Assembly: GCA_023260815.1 (NCBI GenBank) | Contig: JALQUE010000223.1 | Location: 1 to 5,549, forward strand | Length of the DNA stretch: 5,549 nucleotides | Direction: 5' to 3' | From: Roseovarius sp. | Lineage (GTDB): Bacteria; Pseudomonadota; Alphaproteobacteria; Rhodobacterales; Rhodobacteraceae | Shown here: positions 4,780 to 5,549 of the stretch, in pieces | Layout of the letters: the number at the start of each line of letters is the position of its first letter | Numbering within the stretch: position 1 is the first letter of the stretch | Translations under genes and position numbers: made by a program | The notes under the pieces: generated by a model | Told to the model about the DNA's origin: nothing | The model's input: the letters and a program-made list of their open reading frames with translations, nothing else | Databases searched by the model: none

Positions 4780-5549
4780 ATGGCCAATCTCGAAACGACC
4801 TTTATCGGCATCAAGTCACCCAACCCGTTCTGGCTGGCCTCGGCGCCGCCGACCGACAAGGAATACAACGTGCGTCGCGCCTTCGAGGCGGGATGGGGCG
4901 GCGTGGTGTGGAAAACACTGGGCGAGGACGGCCCGCCTGTCGTCAATGTGAACGGGCCGCGCTATGGCGCGATCTGGGGCGCGGACCGGCGGCTTCTTGG
5001 GCTCAACAATATCGAGTTGATCACCGACCGCCCGCTACAGACCAATCTGGACGAGATGACCCGCGTGAAGCGCGATTATCCGGACCGCGCGCTGATCGCG
5101 AGCCTGATGGTGCCGGTGACCGAGGACAGCTGGAAAGCGATCCTGGAGCGGGTGATCGAAACCGGCTGTGACGGGGTTGAGCTGAATTTCGGATGCCCGC
5201 ACGGGATGAGCGAGCGTGGAATGGGCAGCGCCGTGGGGCAAGTCCCGGAATATGTCCAGCAGGTCACCGAATGGTGCAAGAAACATTCGGACCTGCCGGT
5301 GATCGTGAAACTGACGCCGAATATCGCCGATATCCGCAAGCCCGCGCAGGCCGCCAAGGATGGCGGCGCGGACGCGGTCAGCCTGATCAACACGATCAAT
5401 TCGATCACATCGGTCGATCTGGACCTGTTCTCGCCAGAGCCGATGATCGACGGGCAAGGCGCGCATGGCGGCTCTTGCGGGCCAGCGGTCAAGCCGATCG
5501 CCCTCAACAGGGTGGCCGAGATCGCCCGAGACCCGACCCTGCGGGGCCT
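4780..5549 (+). CDS. preA: NAD(P)H-dependent dihydropyrimidine dehydrogenase, PreA subunit (3' end outside window)
   Basis: The frame is open from ATG 4780 to the window end, giving 256 complete codons of a protein usually a little over 400 residues. It is the FMN-binding class 1 dihydroorotate-dehydrogenase-like barrel that reduces the pyrimidine ring. Visible active-site features, by comparison with mammalian DPD, are K45 (WKTLG), N77 (NNIELI), N136 and catalytic C139 in ELNFGCPHGM, and N204 (INTINS). The stretch SERGMGSAVGQVPE and later GPAVKPIALNRV also match DPD/PreA. PreA proteins end in a ferredoxin-like domain with two [4Fe-4S] clusters, which would lie past base 5549. The ATG has AGGGAG (4765-4770) nine bases upstream, and the gene is 30 bases from preT, so the two are co-transcribed subunits of one complex. 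Loss of the reading frame is only due to the window edge. Confidence 0.95.
   Translation, partial: MANLETTFIGIKSPNPFWLASAPPTDKEYNVRRAFEAGWGGVVWKTLGEDGPPVVNVNGPRYGAIWGADRRLLGLNNIELITDRPLQTNLDEMTRVKRDYPDRALIASLMVPVTEDSWKAILERVIETGCDGVELNFGCPHGMSERGMGSAVGQVPEYVQQVTEWCKKHSDLPVIVKLTPNIADIRKPAQAAKDGGADAVSLINTINSITSVDLDLFSPEPMIDGQGAHGGSCGPAVKPIALNRVAEIARDPTLRG

Noticed and set aside
4659..5171. 170-residue open frame on the + strand spanning the preT-preA junction
   Set aside because: It has Arg/Gly-rich shadow composition and runs out of frame through conserved parts of both preT and preA.
5035..5507. Two overlapping 143-residue open frames on the - strand within preA
   Set aside because: Both are shadows of the preA barrel, which carries all expected active-site residues on the + strand.
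1..5549. tRNA, rRNA, CRISPR array, insertion sequence or attachment site
   Set aside because: No direct repeats, terminal inverted repeats, transposase motifs or cloverleaf-like segments were seen. The window is nearly all protein coding.

Overview
The window reads as a piece of an alphaproteobacterial genome, most likely from the Rhodobacteraceae/Roseobacter group. This is judged from the high GC content, the codon usage and the gene content; no rRNA or other phylogenetic marker is present. All seven genes lie on the + strand and the region is densely coding.

Region 1 (1-2423) looks like one operon. It opens with the C-terminal 329 residues of an SBP56-family protein, a 'selenium-binding protein' of the methanethiol oxidase (MtoX) type. 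Next comes a small polytopic membrane protein with four histidines in or beside its predicted membrane helices. Last are two tandem, overlapping genes for Lin0512-family proteins, whose function is unknown. The second Lin0512 copy keeps the family's N-terminal GxGxDxHG motif. The first has lost its D, H and G, so the pair looks like one intact and one degenerate subunit. This four-gene set is the part of the window most likely to be an undescribed system: an oxidase of a copper-dependent family, a possible metal or small-solute transporter, and a paired accessory protein.

Region 2 (2424-3258) holds a GntR-family regulator of the FadR/FCD subfamily with its own promoter. A dyad lies directly over the -10 box, which suggests autorepression.

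Region 3 (3259-5549) begins with a 168-base intergenic stretch containing a GC hairpin and an AT-rich promoter region. It is followed by preT and the first 256 codons of preA, the two subunits of bacterial NAD(P)H-dependent dihydropyrimidine dehydrogenase. PreT (FAD, two N-terminal Fe-S clusters) passes electrons to PreA (FMN), which reduces uracil or thymine to the dihydropyrimidine. This is the first step of reductive pyrimidine catabolism. The later genes of that pathway, dihydropyrimidinase and beta-ureidopropionase, would be expected beyond the right edge but cannot be seen. The FCD regulator sits between the two operons and could serve either one.
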